In this document: in pieces, positions 1-6,061 of the stretch
Layout: each line of letters begins with the position of its first letter
Numbering within the stretch: the stretch's first letter is position 1
DNA from: Sulfurovaceae bacterium
GTDB lineage: Bacteria > Campylobacterota > Campylobacteria > Campylobacterales > Sulfurovaceae
DNA: 7,023 nucleotides
Reading direction: 5' to 3'
Assembly: GCA_029933395.1 (NCBI GenBank)
Contig: JAOZOG010000108.1
Coordinates: 1 to 7,023 of the forward strand
The notes under the pieces: model-generated
The model's database searches: none
Seen by the model: only the letters and a program-made list of their open reading frames with translations
What the model was told of the DNA's origin: nothing
Made by a program: the position numbers and the translations under genes

Positions 1-944
1 CCACCCTTGATGAGGGCGTCGGTGAGGTTGGCCTTCAGGTTCTGCAACACCTGGTTGAGCACACGGTTTCTGGCAGCCCTCTCGCTGTTGATGCCGAAGG
101 TGTTGGCCGCGGTCGCAATGCCGGAATCGACAGGCCCTATGATGTCTCCGGATTTCAGCTCCTGGATCTGGTCTATGTCGTCCATGGCCTTTTTCGCGGC
201 CAGTGCCGCATCCCTGTCGGCCTGTGTGGCGGCAGGCCTTTTACGCGAAACCGTCGTTCCGCCGGCTCCGGGTTCTCCTTCCGTGCCGCCCACGCCGGTG
301 GTTCCCTGCGATACGGGCCTGCCCGTGCGCTTGTCTATCGGAACCACGCGGGTCGTCTCGTTGCCGTATTCGTCCCTGTCGGTCACGGTGACGAGCTGAA
401 CGTTTTTCGGGCTCACCGTGCCTTCCGGAGCCTCCTGTATCATTTTGAAACTGCCGGTCTTTTTGTCCAGGGCGTAGATGTTGCCGATGTCGTCTTTTAC
501 GGTCGTGTAGTCCGGCTGTGCGAGCTTTTCAGCGTCTATCGCAAGCTTTCCGGCCTTGTATGAAGACTCCGCCTCGGCGGCTCTTTCGCCGATGACCCTG
601 TCGGCCCTGTTTTTCACTATGCCCATGGCCTCCGACGGAGAAGCGCCTGCGGCCATCAGGACGTTCACGCCTTTCGTGCTCCAGTCGGACACCCTCTCTC
701 CGGGCTCCGGAAGACCGAGCTTCGCAACGGCTCCGGCCACGTTGGCCATCCGTTGCCGCTCTCTGCTTTCTCCGAGCAGTTTCGCCAGGGAATCGGCCGC
801 TGACGACAGCATGGTTCCGGCCCCCTGGTATGCCCTCGATACGCCGTAAGGCGACACCGACGGACCTTTCACTCCGAGGAGCCTGTCCTCTCTCGGATCG
901 TATCTCAATCCCGTTCCCGTCTGGGACGATGGTGCAAATGCCAT
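1..944 (-). CDS. Phage structural protein, possible ejection protein (3' end off window)
   Basis: The frame is open from the ATG at 944 to the left edge, giving 314 visible residues. GGAGGG (948-953) lies three bases before the start, and the preceding stop is 13 bp away. The N-terminus (MAFAPSSQTGTGLRYDP) leads into helical, Ala/Arg/Glu-rich segments: about 45-75 and 103-140, including ADRVIGERAAEAESSYKAG. A small beta-like module follows at 145-205, with DDIGNIYALDKKTGSFKMI and VTVTDRDEYGNETTRVVPID. A Gly/Thr-rich linker spans 210-235. A further helical region holds ADRDAALAAKKAMDDIDQI and NRVLNQVLQNLKANLTDAL. I see no enzyme motif. Long, helical, Ala-rich proteins downstream of the capsid cluster in podoviruses are often internal ejection proteins, which I offer as the leading guess. 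A tail-hub role is also possible. Confidence 0.82.
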   Translation of the reverse strand, partial: MAFAPSSQTGTGLRYDPREDRLLGVKGPSVSPYGVSRAYQGAGTMLSSAADSLAKLLGESRERQRMANVAGAVAKLGLPEPGERVSDWSTKGVNVLMAAGASPSEAMGIVKNRADRVIGERAAEAESSYKAGKLAIDAEKLAQPDYTTVKDDIGNIYALDKKTGSFKMIQEAPEGTVSPKNVQLVTVTDRDEYGNETTRVVPIDKRTGRPVSQGTTGVGGTEGEPGAGGTTVSRKRPAATQADRDAALAAKKAMDDIDQIQELKSGDIIGPVDSGIATAANTFGINSERAARNRVLNQVLQNLKANLTDALIKG

Positions 945-957
945 GTTCCCTCCAGGA

Positions 958-1374
958 TCAGAAATTCAGGCTCTGGCGTTTTTCCTGTTCCGCCAGATAC
1001 CTTCTGTATGCGTCTTCACGCATATCCTGCTGTGACGCCATGTAGTCCGTCGCCTCGTTGGCCATACGCAAAGAGCCGAGCCCTCCGAGCAGGTTCCCGA
1101 CCGATCCGGCCATGCCGAGACCCGTTTCCAGGTACGACGGGGCGTAATAGGCCGGAGCCATCGACTCCGCACTGGTTCCCGTGTCCGCGAATGCGTCGAA
1201 CGTTCCGCCCGACACGCTGTTTATCGTCGGAACCACGGCGTCTCCGGCAGGCGAGGCGAGAGACCCCGTAGGGAACGCCTGAACCTGCGGCATCGACACG
1301 TTCGGCGACACGGCCCTTGGCATCGTTATCGTGTCGAACAGCGACCCGATGCCTGACAGAATTGAATCGAACAT
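958..1374 (-). CDS. Small 138-residue virion-type protein, possible internal head protein
   Basis: It begins at an ATG with AAAGGA about seven bases upstream. A hydrophobic N-terminal helix (FDSILSGIGSLFDTITM) is followed by a low-complexity region rich in Ser, Pro, Ala and Thr (18-75). Next comes a second glycine-rich, membrane-compatible stretch (GLGMAGSVGNLLGGLGSL, about 85-102). A charged helix with ASQQDMREDAYRRYLAEQEKR ends the protein. This layout, glycine-rich hydrophobic helix followed by a Gln/Arg/Glu-rich coiled segment, recalls small internal virion proteins of podoviruses such as T7 gp14, which enter the host envelope during DNA ejection. That is an analogy of architecture, not a detected homology. 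The next gene starts 13 bp downstream, consistent with the two being expressed together. Confidence 0.82.
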   Translation of the reverse strand: MFDSILSGIGSLFDTITMPRAVSPNVSMPQVQAFPTGSLASPAGDAVVPTINSVSGGTFDAFADTGTSAESMAPAYYAPSYLETGLGMAGSVGNLLGGLGSLRMANEATDYMASQQDMREDAYRRYLAEQEKRQSLNF

Positions 1375-1435
1375 CGTTCATCCTTTTGTTTTGTTTCAGC
1401 GCTCCGTGGACGGTTGGCGCAGTCGCGTGGTTCCG
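1375..1435 (-). other. 61-bp intergenic leader with a GGAACCA copy and weak stem
   Basis: On the minus strand the upstream TGA runs directly into CGGAACCACGCG, a copy of the dispersed word at 1434-1428. GACGG (1437-1433, starting in the stop codon) can pair with CCGTC (1413-1409) around a 19-base loop. The last part is A-rich (GAAACAAAACAAAAGGA) and includes the Shine-Dalgarno of the next gene. No promoter is evident. The layout echoes the 1892-1962 gap: motif, stem, A-rich tract, ribosome binding site. Confidence 0.45.
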
Positions 1436-1891
1436 TCACGCCTTCTCGACGATGTATTTCTGGACCTGTCGCACCGTCTTTCTGCGCTCTCCGTCTATCA
1501 CCTCGTCGAACTTCCTGAAGGTCTTCGCCCGCTTCAGCGAGGCCACCGCCGTTACCGGCATCGACACGACCTCCCCGAGCATGAAGTGTGCCTGGAACAG
1601 TTTGACCTCTCCGTTGCGCGTTCTGTAGTTCGCCCCGACGAATCCCGTCGTTTCACCGGACCCGTATTTGTTCTCCACCGAAACGTCCGCCCACTCCGTA
1701 GGCAGTCCGTTGGTCCTGTATCCCCTCCGGCCTTCGTCCGTCCACATCGGCTTGCCGTCCACGGTCTGGTGCAACGTCACGTCCTCCAGAAACTTTTTCA
1801 GCGTCCGGCCGTCCATCTCCCTGTCGCCAGGCTCTCTGCCGACGATCTCGGCGTATCTTTTTTTCGTGTCTATTCTGTAAGGCTCACCCAT
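1436..1891 (-). CDS. Unrecognised 151-residue phage protein
   Basis: I do not recognise a family. The product is soluble-looking and mixed in charge, with no signal peptide or membrane segment. The N-terminal half holds GDREMDGRTLKKFLEDVTL and GKPMWTDEGRRGYRTNGLP. The middle has polar, beta-like stretches such as ETTGFVGANYRTRNGEVKLF. The C-terminus is basic and helical (RAKTFRKFDEVIDGERRKTV, then QKYIVEKA). Size and position after the capsid and knob genes would suit a head-completion, head-tail connector or tail-tube protein, but no residue pattern decides between these. The start at 1891 is chosen for its strong AAGGAG. An in-frame ATG at 1972 overlapping the upstream stop would give 178 residues. 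It is less likely because it would translate the intergenic hairpins and has only a weak GGAG-like site. Confidence 0.82.
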   Translation of the reverse strand: MGEPYRIDTKKRYAEIVGREPGDREMDGRTLKKFLEDVTLHQTVDGKPMWTDEGRRGYRTNGLPTEWADVSVENKYGSGETTGFVGANYRTRNGEVKLFQAHFMLGEVVSMPVTAVASLKRAKTFRKFDEVIDGERRKTVRQVQKYIVEKA

Positions 1892-1962
1892 TATGCCTTC
1901 TCCTTCTGTTTTATTTGCCGCAACGGCATATCGGAACCACCCGCAGGTGGCTCCGTATGGCG
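1892..1962 (-). other. Intergenic region with two tandem hairpins
   Basis: Reading on the minus strand after the knob-gene stop, GGAGCCACC and GGTGGTTCC (1954-1946 and 1941-1933) form a nine-pair stem with one G-T wobble and loop TGCG. Five bases later TGCCG and CGGCA (1928-1924 and 1920-1916) form a five-pair stem with loop TTG. An A-rich AATAAAACAG and the next Shine-Dalgarno follow. There is no T run, so this is not a standard rho-independent terminator. It could slow polymerase, protect the upstream mRNA 3' end or set expression of the next gene. The first stem uses a copy of the dispersed GGAACCA word. Confidence 0.6.
1896..1907 (-). promoter_or_regulatory. Ribosome binding site that fixes the start at 1891
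   Basis: The sequence AGAAGGAGAAGG lies just before the ATG at 1891-1889, with AAGGAG spaced eight bases from it. The frame stays open further upstream, with ATGs at 1972 and 2092, but neither has comparable spacing and quality. Both would read through the hairpin region or the upstream gene. This site is the reason for choosing the 151-residue product. Confidence 0.75.
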
Positions 1963-2340
1963 TCACGCCCATCCGCTCCAGGTTCCGTTGTCGTACCACC
2001 TGTGATGGTATGCGGAACCACCGTCGGCAAGGTATCTCTGCATCGCGTGCACGTCCCCGTTGCCTTCGATATACAGGAAAACCTCCATCCACGCGAGGCT
2101 TCCGTCGGAAGGCGTCCCGGTGGCGTCGGTGCCTATCCGGTACATTCCCGCAGTCAGAAGCTCGTCGGCCTTGCCGGAGAACTTTCTGTTCATACGCACA
2201 GGCGTGCCGAGCAGGTCTTCGGAAATGTATGGCATCGGAAGGGCGTCGCCCTTCAGCAGGACGCCAAACAGCTGTCTGGCCTCCTGAAACGTATTGACGC
2301 TGTTCGCGGCTTCGCCGAGCCCGTCATAAAGCTTGTTCAT
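1963..2340 (-). CDS. Small virion protein with a pyocin-knob-like domain
   Basis: A 125-residue protein starting at an ATG nine bases after the capsid stop, with only a weak AAGG about eight bases upstream. It may rely on translational coupling to the capsid gene. Residues 1-50 are unassigned. Residues 60-125 resemble the knob domain found near the N-terminus of R-type pyocin and phage tail fibres: LLTAGMYRIG, then an EVFLYIEGNGDVHAMQRY strand block with the usual central Gln, and an ending RWYDNGTWSGW. In tail fibres this domain is followed by a long shaft and receptor-binding tip; here the gene ends exactly at the knob. Position directly after the capsid gene suggests a head-decoration or head-fibre role, or an adaptor that anchors a fibre encoded elsewhere. 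The domain is recognised by pattern. The role is inferred. Confidence 0.8.
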   Translation of the reverse strand: MNKLYDGLGEAANSVNTFQEARQLFGVLLKGDALPMPYISEDLLGTPVRMNRKFSGKADELLTAGMYRIGTDATGTPSDGSLAWMEVFLYIEGNGDVHAMQRYLADGGSAYHHRWYDNGTWSGWA

Positions 2341-2349
2341 GCCGGGGCC

Positions 2350-3357
2350 TTACGAGAAGCTCGACGTAGAGTGAAGTTCCATCAGCCACGCGCTGTTCAG
2401 GATGGTTGCCGCATGGCTGAACTTCACGCCGGAGCTTCCGAGCTGGTCCAGCGGGTCTTCGGAACCACCGCGTCCCACGTTCTTGAAGATGAACTGCGGT
2501 GCCTTCCGTCCACGGATCGACACACGCCCGAACGCATCCGCTCCGAACACGAACGACGCATAGACCGGAGTGTTCGGGTCTGTCGTCGTGTCGACCGGGC
2601 ACAGCGTGGATTCGATGACGCGGAACTGGTCGAGAGAACCCACCTCGCCCTTGAGCGTGTCGCCTCCGGCTCCCGCGTATGTCTCGACCGGCTTCCATCC
2701 GACGAGAGCCTCGAGGTCCGCCACGACATCGGGATGCGCGAACATGATGTACGTCGCCGGAATCGGCTGTGTACCCACCTTGGTGGATCCCTTGATTACG
2801 GACGTGATCTTTTTCGCTATCTGGTTGCGAAGCGCGAGTCTCGCAAGCTTCATATCGTTGGACGTGATCTTTTTGAGCCCTGCGATCACTTCCGCATCGC
2901 TCGTGGCTCCATCCGCATACAGGATGTTGGAACCGGCCGAGATAGCCGCGAACAGCAGGTTCTCCTGGCTCTCTCCGGCACTCTTGCCGAGCTCGTCGCT
3001 CATCACCTTGACGAGACGCTGTCCGTCCTCGTGGGCCACCATCACCTTGTCCGTGAAGCGGATATACTGCCCGAAGTCCTGCGACACCGTCTCGATGTCG
3101 GTCTTCGTGAGCGGCGTACTGTCCGGAACCACGCCCTCCACGAGTGGTGTGGTGTCGAAGTTCGGAAGTCGTTCGTACCGGCTGAACCGGATTCCGTCTC
3201 CAGTGAACGATGGAAGCGATTTCTGTGAAGCGTAGTCGTCGAGCAAAAGCTCCTCGACGGCGTTCTCCAGAAGGTTTCGGTCATAATACTGTCGCAGTTT
3301 CGCCGGAAGTTGAACCTGTCCGGCTTGAGGCGAATCTGAATATACAATCATTGACAT
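2350..3357 (-). CDS. Major capsid protein, N4-gp56 family
   Basis: A 335-residue coat protein expected to adopt the HK97 fold and build the icosahedral head. The ATG at 3357 has AAGGAG seven bases upstream, and a second in-frame ATG lies two codons later. Family landmarks in order are RFSRYERLPN (57-66), TTPLVEGVVP (69-78), LTKTDI (83-88) and GQYIRFTDKV (96-105). Near the end are a DPLDQLGSSG segment (301-310) and HAATILNSAWLMELHS (315-330). This progression, with an RYE..PN block, the PL.EG.TP block, an aromatic-TDKV strand and a final DPL..GS..W-type tail, is that of the N4-gp56 family of coat proteins. The length is normal. No N-terminal propeptide or fused protease is apparent. The stop (TAA) is nine bases before the next gene, so the two are probably co-expressed. 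Confidence 0.95.
   Translation of the reverse strand: MSMIVYSDSPQAGQVQLPAKLRQYYDRNLLENAVEELLLDDYASQKSLPSFTGDGIRFSRYERLPNFDTTPLVEGVVPDSTPLTKTDIETVSQDFGQYIRFTDKVMVAHEDGQRLVKVMSDELGKSAGESQENLLFAAISAGSNILYADGATSDAEVIAGLKKITSNDMKLARLALRNQIAKKITSVIKGSTKVGTQPIPATYIMFAHPDVVADLEALVGWKPVETYAGAGGDTLKGEVGSLDQFRVIESTLCPVDTTTDPNTPVYASFVFGADAFGRVSIRGRKAPQFIFKNVGRGGSEDPLDQLGSSGVKFSHAATILNSAWLMELHSTSSFS
2800..2874. repeat. 15-bp direct repeat 60 bp apart in the capsid gene
   Basis: GGACGTGATCTTTTT occurs at 2800-2814 and again at 2860-2874. The spacing is exactly 20 codons, and both copies encode KKITS on the minus strand (near residues 162-166 and 182-186 of the coat protein). Confidence 0.6.
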
Positions 3358-3387
3358 ATGGTGTCTCCTTAAGAATACTATTGTATA
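3341..3387 (-). repeat. 8-bp inverted repeat bracketing the capsid ribosome binding site
   Basis: TATACAAT at 3341-3348 and its exact complement ATTGTATA at 3380-3387 are separated by 31 bases. On the mRNA the loop holds the Shine-Dalgarno AAGGAG (3370-3365) and the ATG of the capsid gene (3357-3355). The 3' arm lies in capsid codons 4-6. The arms are AT-rich and short, so the structure would be weak. It may be an RNA fold presenting the start site, a protein-binding operator at the DNA level, or chance within an AT-rich pocket. Confidence 0.45.
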
Positions 3388-3410
3388 GGTTGCGTGACAC
3401 TGCCTGTCAC
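3380..3410 (-). promoter_or_regulatory. Possible sigma70-like promoter upstream of the capsid gene
   Basis: On the minus strand GTGACA (3410-3405, five of six matches to TTGACA) is followed after 17 bases by TATACA (3387-3382). The alternative -10 TACAAT (3385-3380) matches five of six but has a 19-base spacer. The -35 overlaps the scaffold stop codon. This is the only AT-rich stretch in the window, and it precedes the most highly expressed type of phage protein, so an extra promoter would make sense. It also overlaps one arm of the inverted repeat at 3341-3387. If transcription starts just downstream of this -10, that transcript would lack the arm. This is pattern matching only, and the sigma factor used by the host is unknown. 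Confidence 0.33.
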
Positions 3411-4291
3411 TCCAGCGCCATGAGGCGCTTCGTCATCTCGATGAACTCGTCATCGGACAACACCTCGTCCGCCATGCCGGAGAAGCCCTTGCCTTTCGGC
3501 TCTTCGACACCGTTCGCGGAAGCCTTTTTCGAAGCGCCTCCGTCCGTGGTTCCGGCGTATGCCAGCCTGTATGCCGAAACGAAGTCCAGCTCCGGCCTCA
3601 ACGCCATGATCTTCGTAGCCTCCGGAACCAGTCTCTGCGCGACTCCGTCGTGAAAATCGTTGTACAGCCTGCCGAGAGAGTCCGGGTCCTTCGACAGGTA
3701 CTCTCTCGCGGAGTCCGGGAGAGAGCGCGTCATCTCGGCGAACGCCTCGCCGTCTGGACGCGACAGTATCTCGGACGCTATGGCGTCCGCACGCACGGAC
3801 ACCGGATCGGGAACCACGGTGTCGCGTCGCGGTGTGGTTCCGGGTTCGGGCGTCTCCCCGTTCTGTCCGGACACGAGCCTGACTATGTCGTCAGGAGACG
3901 TTACGCCTATGGATTCGAGCGTTTCGACGAGCTGTCTGTACTTCGCCAGCTCCATCGTCTTATGCGTGAAATTGAGGCCCTTCTGGGCCAAAGCCTTCAG
4001 CTCTTTCAGGTCGGCCTCCATGAGCTGTCCGTTGTGCTTGATGACGAATCTCCTGTCGAGGTTCTCGTCAGGATCGTATACAAGCTCTCCGGGCTCTTCG
4101 GTGCCTTTTTCCCCGGCTTCCGCTTCGTCGGAACCACCCGGCTCGTCTTTCACGCCTTCGTCCCCACGGCCTTCCGCCGACGAGTTTATCTCGTCTGCTA
4201 TCTCGTCTTCTATCAGAAGCTCTATCTCGCCTTCTCCATCGGCTGGTTTGCCGACGGAAACGTTCTCGTCTGTGTTTTCAGGGTCCTTCAC
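3407..4291 (-). CDS. Scaffold (capsid assembly) protein
   Basis: A 294-residue acidic protein, predicted to fill the procapsid, guide coat assembly and then leave. It begins with GTG, supported by AAAGGAGGG at 4297-4305, 21 bp after the portal stop. Residues 1-75 are very rich in Glu, Asp and Gly and look disordered. A more ordered segment at 76-140 includes RRFVIKHNGQLMEADLKEL and an AQKGLNFTHK motif, a layout seen in scaffold proteins of this phage type. A Pro/Thr-rich linker follows, then a helical region, then a short charged tail (MADEVLSDDEFIEMTKRL, about 273-290). Scaffolds often bind the coat protein through such C-terminal helices, so I infer the same here. There is no catalytic motif, and no protease domain is visible. 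The call rests on composition, architecture and position just before the capsid gene rather than on strong sequence identity. Confidence 0.85.
   Translation of the reverse strand: MKDPENTDENVSVGKPADGEGEIELLIEDEIADEINSSAEGRGDEGVKDEPGGSDEAEAGEKGTEEPGELVYDPDENLDRRFVIKHNGQLMEADLKELKALAQKGLNFTHKTMELAKYRQLVETLESIGVTSPDDIVRLVSGQNGETPEPGTTPRRDTVVPDPVSVRADAIASEILSRPDGEAFAEMTRSLPDSAREYLSKDPDSLGRLYNDFHDGVAQRLVPEATKIMALRPELDFVSAYRLAYAGTTDGGASKKASANGVEEPKGKGFSGMADEVLSDDEFIEMTKRLMALE
3810..3841. repeat. 8-bp inverted repeat made of two GGAACCA words
   Basis: GGAACCAC (3810-3817) and GTGGTTCC (3834-3841) flank a 16-base GC-rich loop in the linker region of the scaffold gene, coding for part of EPGTTPRRDTVVPDP. 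The arms are exact complements. Confidence 0.65.
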
Positions 4292-4312
4292 GGTTGCCCT
4301 CCTTTCGTCATG

Positions 4313-6061
4313 TTATTTCACCACAAGGGTATCGAGCATGTCGGCCCTCGCCCTGATGGCGGAGCTCTCCGCGTCTATCACGGCTTTCGCGGCCGATGCC
4401 GTCTCCCTTGCCGCCTTGGCACGGTTGAGCTCTATTTCCGACGCCATCTTCAGCGCCTCTGCGGCGGAACCGCCGGAACCACCGCCGCCGTCTCCCTGCT
4501 GGGACGACTGCAGGGCTCCGGAGCGTATCTTCCTGGCCACCGTATAGAAGCCCGTAGACTCCGCGATCACGGCCGCAAGCTCTTTTCTCGATTCGTCGTC
4601 CAGCGGGATGGCTCCCTCCCTGGACAGGTTCAACAGCATGATCGCGTCGTTCAGCCTCTTCTCGTTCATTCCGGCCGTTCCGACCACCACCCTGATCCTC
4701 GCGTCCAGGTTGAGCTCGTCCTTCATGAAGGGAACCAGCATGCCTTCGTCCGACCTCACCCTGAACACATCCGCGAGGAACATTTTGTTGAACCTCATCC
4801 ACAGGGAGCACAGGCCCTCGACGAGAGCGCTTATCTGCCTCGTGGTGTGAAGCGTTCTCTGCTCCGCCATGTTGGACAGGCTGACGATGCCTGTGGCGGT
4901 CGAGTTCAGCGCCCTCGGATCGTTCCCCTGGTTGAAGCGCGTCACGCCCGTGACGTTCTCCTCCTCTATCTGGAACATCTCGAGCAGGTTGAATATGCTC
5001 GGCGGAAGCTGGTTGTACGACGCATGCTCCATCGCCTCTCTCGGGAGCTGGTTCACCTGGATGATGCGTTCCCCGTTTCGCATGCGCTTGTAGTTGACAT
5101 AGTCGAGAGCGCCCTTGCGTATGAATACCTGGCCGTTGTTCGCCACCGACATGTTGTCCAGCACTCCGTTGACGATACCGCTCCTCACATTCTGGTAGTC
5201 GGCTATCAGCATCGGAAGCCCGTCTCCCCACATGGCTCCGGGCGTTTTCATATACTGCGTGCACACGAACGGAACCGGCCTGTCTCCGAACGGAGACTCC
5301 TCGTCACGCAGAACCACGTCCCCGCTCCATATGAACAGCACCGGTTCGCCGGAGTCGTCATACCCGTAGTATTCGTACACCGTGACGATCTCCCTCTCGT
5401 CTCCCGGAGAGAAGTTGAACGAACTGTCCCTGCCGTGATTGTAGTATTCGTTGTCCATCGTCCCGGAAGCGTCTTCGTCGAACGTGGTTCCGGACAATCC
5501 GGACACCTTGCTCCCGGAACCCTTCCCGAACCAGTCCTCGTTGTCCGCTATGTCCTTCTTGGACACTTTGCGCCGATATATCACGAACCTCGCCTCGTCC
5601 ACGCTCCTGGCGGACGGGTCCGGAAAAACCGCATCGTTTTCACACACGTACGCATGGGCCATGCCGTCCCTCCATCCTGCCCGGAGCCACACGGTCCCCT
5701 CGACGATGAGACGCCTGGAAATGTCCTCGAAAAACGAGTATCTTCCAACCCTGTCGATCTCCTCGTTGAGCAACAGCTCCTGTAGCTTCGCACCCCTCTC
5801 GGAACCAAGCTCGGTCGGTTCGGCCATGATGGTTTTTTCCGTAGACACGAACGGCTCCACGAGCTTCGGAACCAGTCCCTCGACGGCACGCTTTATGTCC
5901 CGCATGGCCACGGTGTGTCCGGATGTCCTCCTCTCCTCTTTTCTCACGGCGGTATACATCGCCACCGATTCGTCTATCCTGTTCTGCACTTCGGCCTTGG
6001 CGGAATACGCCATCTTCCAGTCACGCTTGAACAGGTTCAGCCTGTCGTTGTTCTCAATCAT
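4313..6061 (-). CDS. Portal protein, P22-like podovirus type
   Basis: A 582-residue protein that should form the dodecameric ring at the packaging vertex. It would nucleate the procapsid, dock the terminase and act as the DNA channel. It starts at an ATG overlapping the terminase stop, with GGAGGG at 6065-6070 three bases upstream. A helical N-terminal region (1-70) precedes the ENDAVFPDPS segment (141-150). A conserved-looking core follows: WGDGLPMLIADYQ (278-290), then TGVTRFNQG (371-379) and NSTATGIVSLSNMAEQRT (386-403), a pattern typical of P22-like portals. A Gly/Ser/Gln-rich linker at about 518-533, containing GGSGGS, separates the core from an Ala/Glu-rich helical tail (534-580). That tail could be a short version of the C-terminal barrel seen in P22. 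The length fits the family. Position between terminase and scaffold supports the call. Confidence 0.93.
   Translation of the reverse strand: MIENNDRLNLFKRDWKMAYSAKAEVQNRIDESVAMYTAVRKEERRTSGHTVAMRDIKRAVEGLVPKLVEPFVSTEKTIMAEPTELGSERGAKLQELLLNEEIDRVGRYSFFEDISRRLIVEGTVWLRAGWRDGMAHAYVCENDAVFPDPSARSVDEARFVIYRRKVSKKDIADNEDWFGKGSGSKVSGLSGTTFDEDASGTMDNEYYNHGRDSSFNFSPGDEREIVTVYEYYGYDDSGEPVLFIWSGDVVLRDEESPFGDRPVPFVCTQYMKTPGAMWGDGLPMLIADYQNVRSGIVNGVLDNMSVANNGQVFIRKGALDYVNYKRMRNGERIIQVNQLPREAMEHASYNQLPPSIFNLLEMFQIEEENVTGVTRFNQGNDPRALNSTATGIVSLSNMAEQRTLHTTRQISALVEGLCSLWMRFNKMFLADVFRVRSDEGMLVPFMKDELNLDARIRVVVGTAGMNEKRLNDAIMLLNLSREGAIPLDDESRKELAAVIAESTGFYTVARKIRSGALQSSQQGDGGGGSGGSAAEALKMASEIELNRAKAARETASAAKAVIDAESSAIRARADMLDTLVVK

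Noticed and set aside
556..1045. Plus-strand open frames of 97 and 71 codons.
   Set aside because: The opposite strand carries a continuous structural gene and the end of the 138-residue gene, both with good ribosome binding sites.
1331..2005. A 224-codon plus-strand open frame.
   Set aside because: It spans three minus-strand gene regions, including intergenic hairpins, and shows no protein-like pattern.
2806..2815. T-rich stretch TGATCTTTTT as a terminator tail.
   Set aside because: It lies inside the capsid coding sequence, in a repeat encoding KKITS, and no stem precedes it.
1915..3228. A 437-codon plus-strand open frame opposite the capsid and knob genes.
   Set aside because: It is antisense to the capsid gene and has skewed Arg/His/Val content and no recognisable domain. 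Codon bias of the real genes explains it.
3342..3360. TTGACA on the plus strand near 3351 considered as a rightward promoter.
   Set aside because: There is no good -10 at proper spacing, and no plus-strand gene exists for it to drive.
3394..3410. A 6-bp inverted repeat (GTGACA, loop CTGCC, TGTCAC) at the scaffold stop, considered as a terminator.
   Set aside because: The stem is short and no T run follows on the minus strand. The same bases fit better as a possible -35 region.
4462..4487. Tandem GGAACC words considered as a separate short tandem repeat.
   Set aside because: They encode the GGSGGS linker of the portal, so protein-level Gly/Ser repetition explains the pair. Only the second copy matches the dispersed word.
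3650..5785. A 711-codon open frame on the plus strand opposite portal and scaffold.
   Set aside because: It has no convincing ribosome binding site, lies antisense to two clearly recognised genes, and has Arg/His/Val-rich low-complexity composition typical of a shadow frame in GC-rich DNA.
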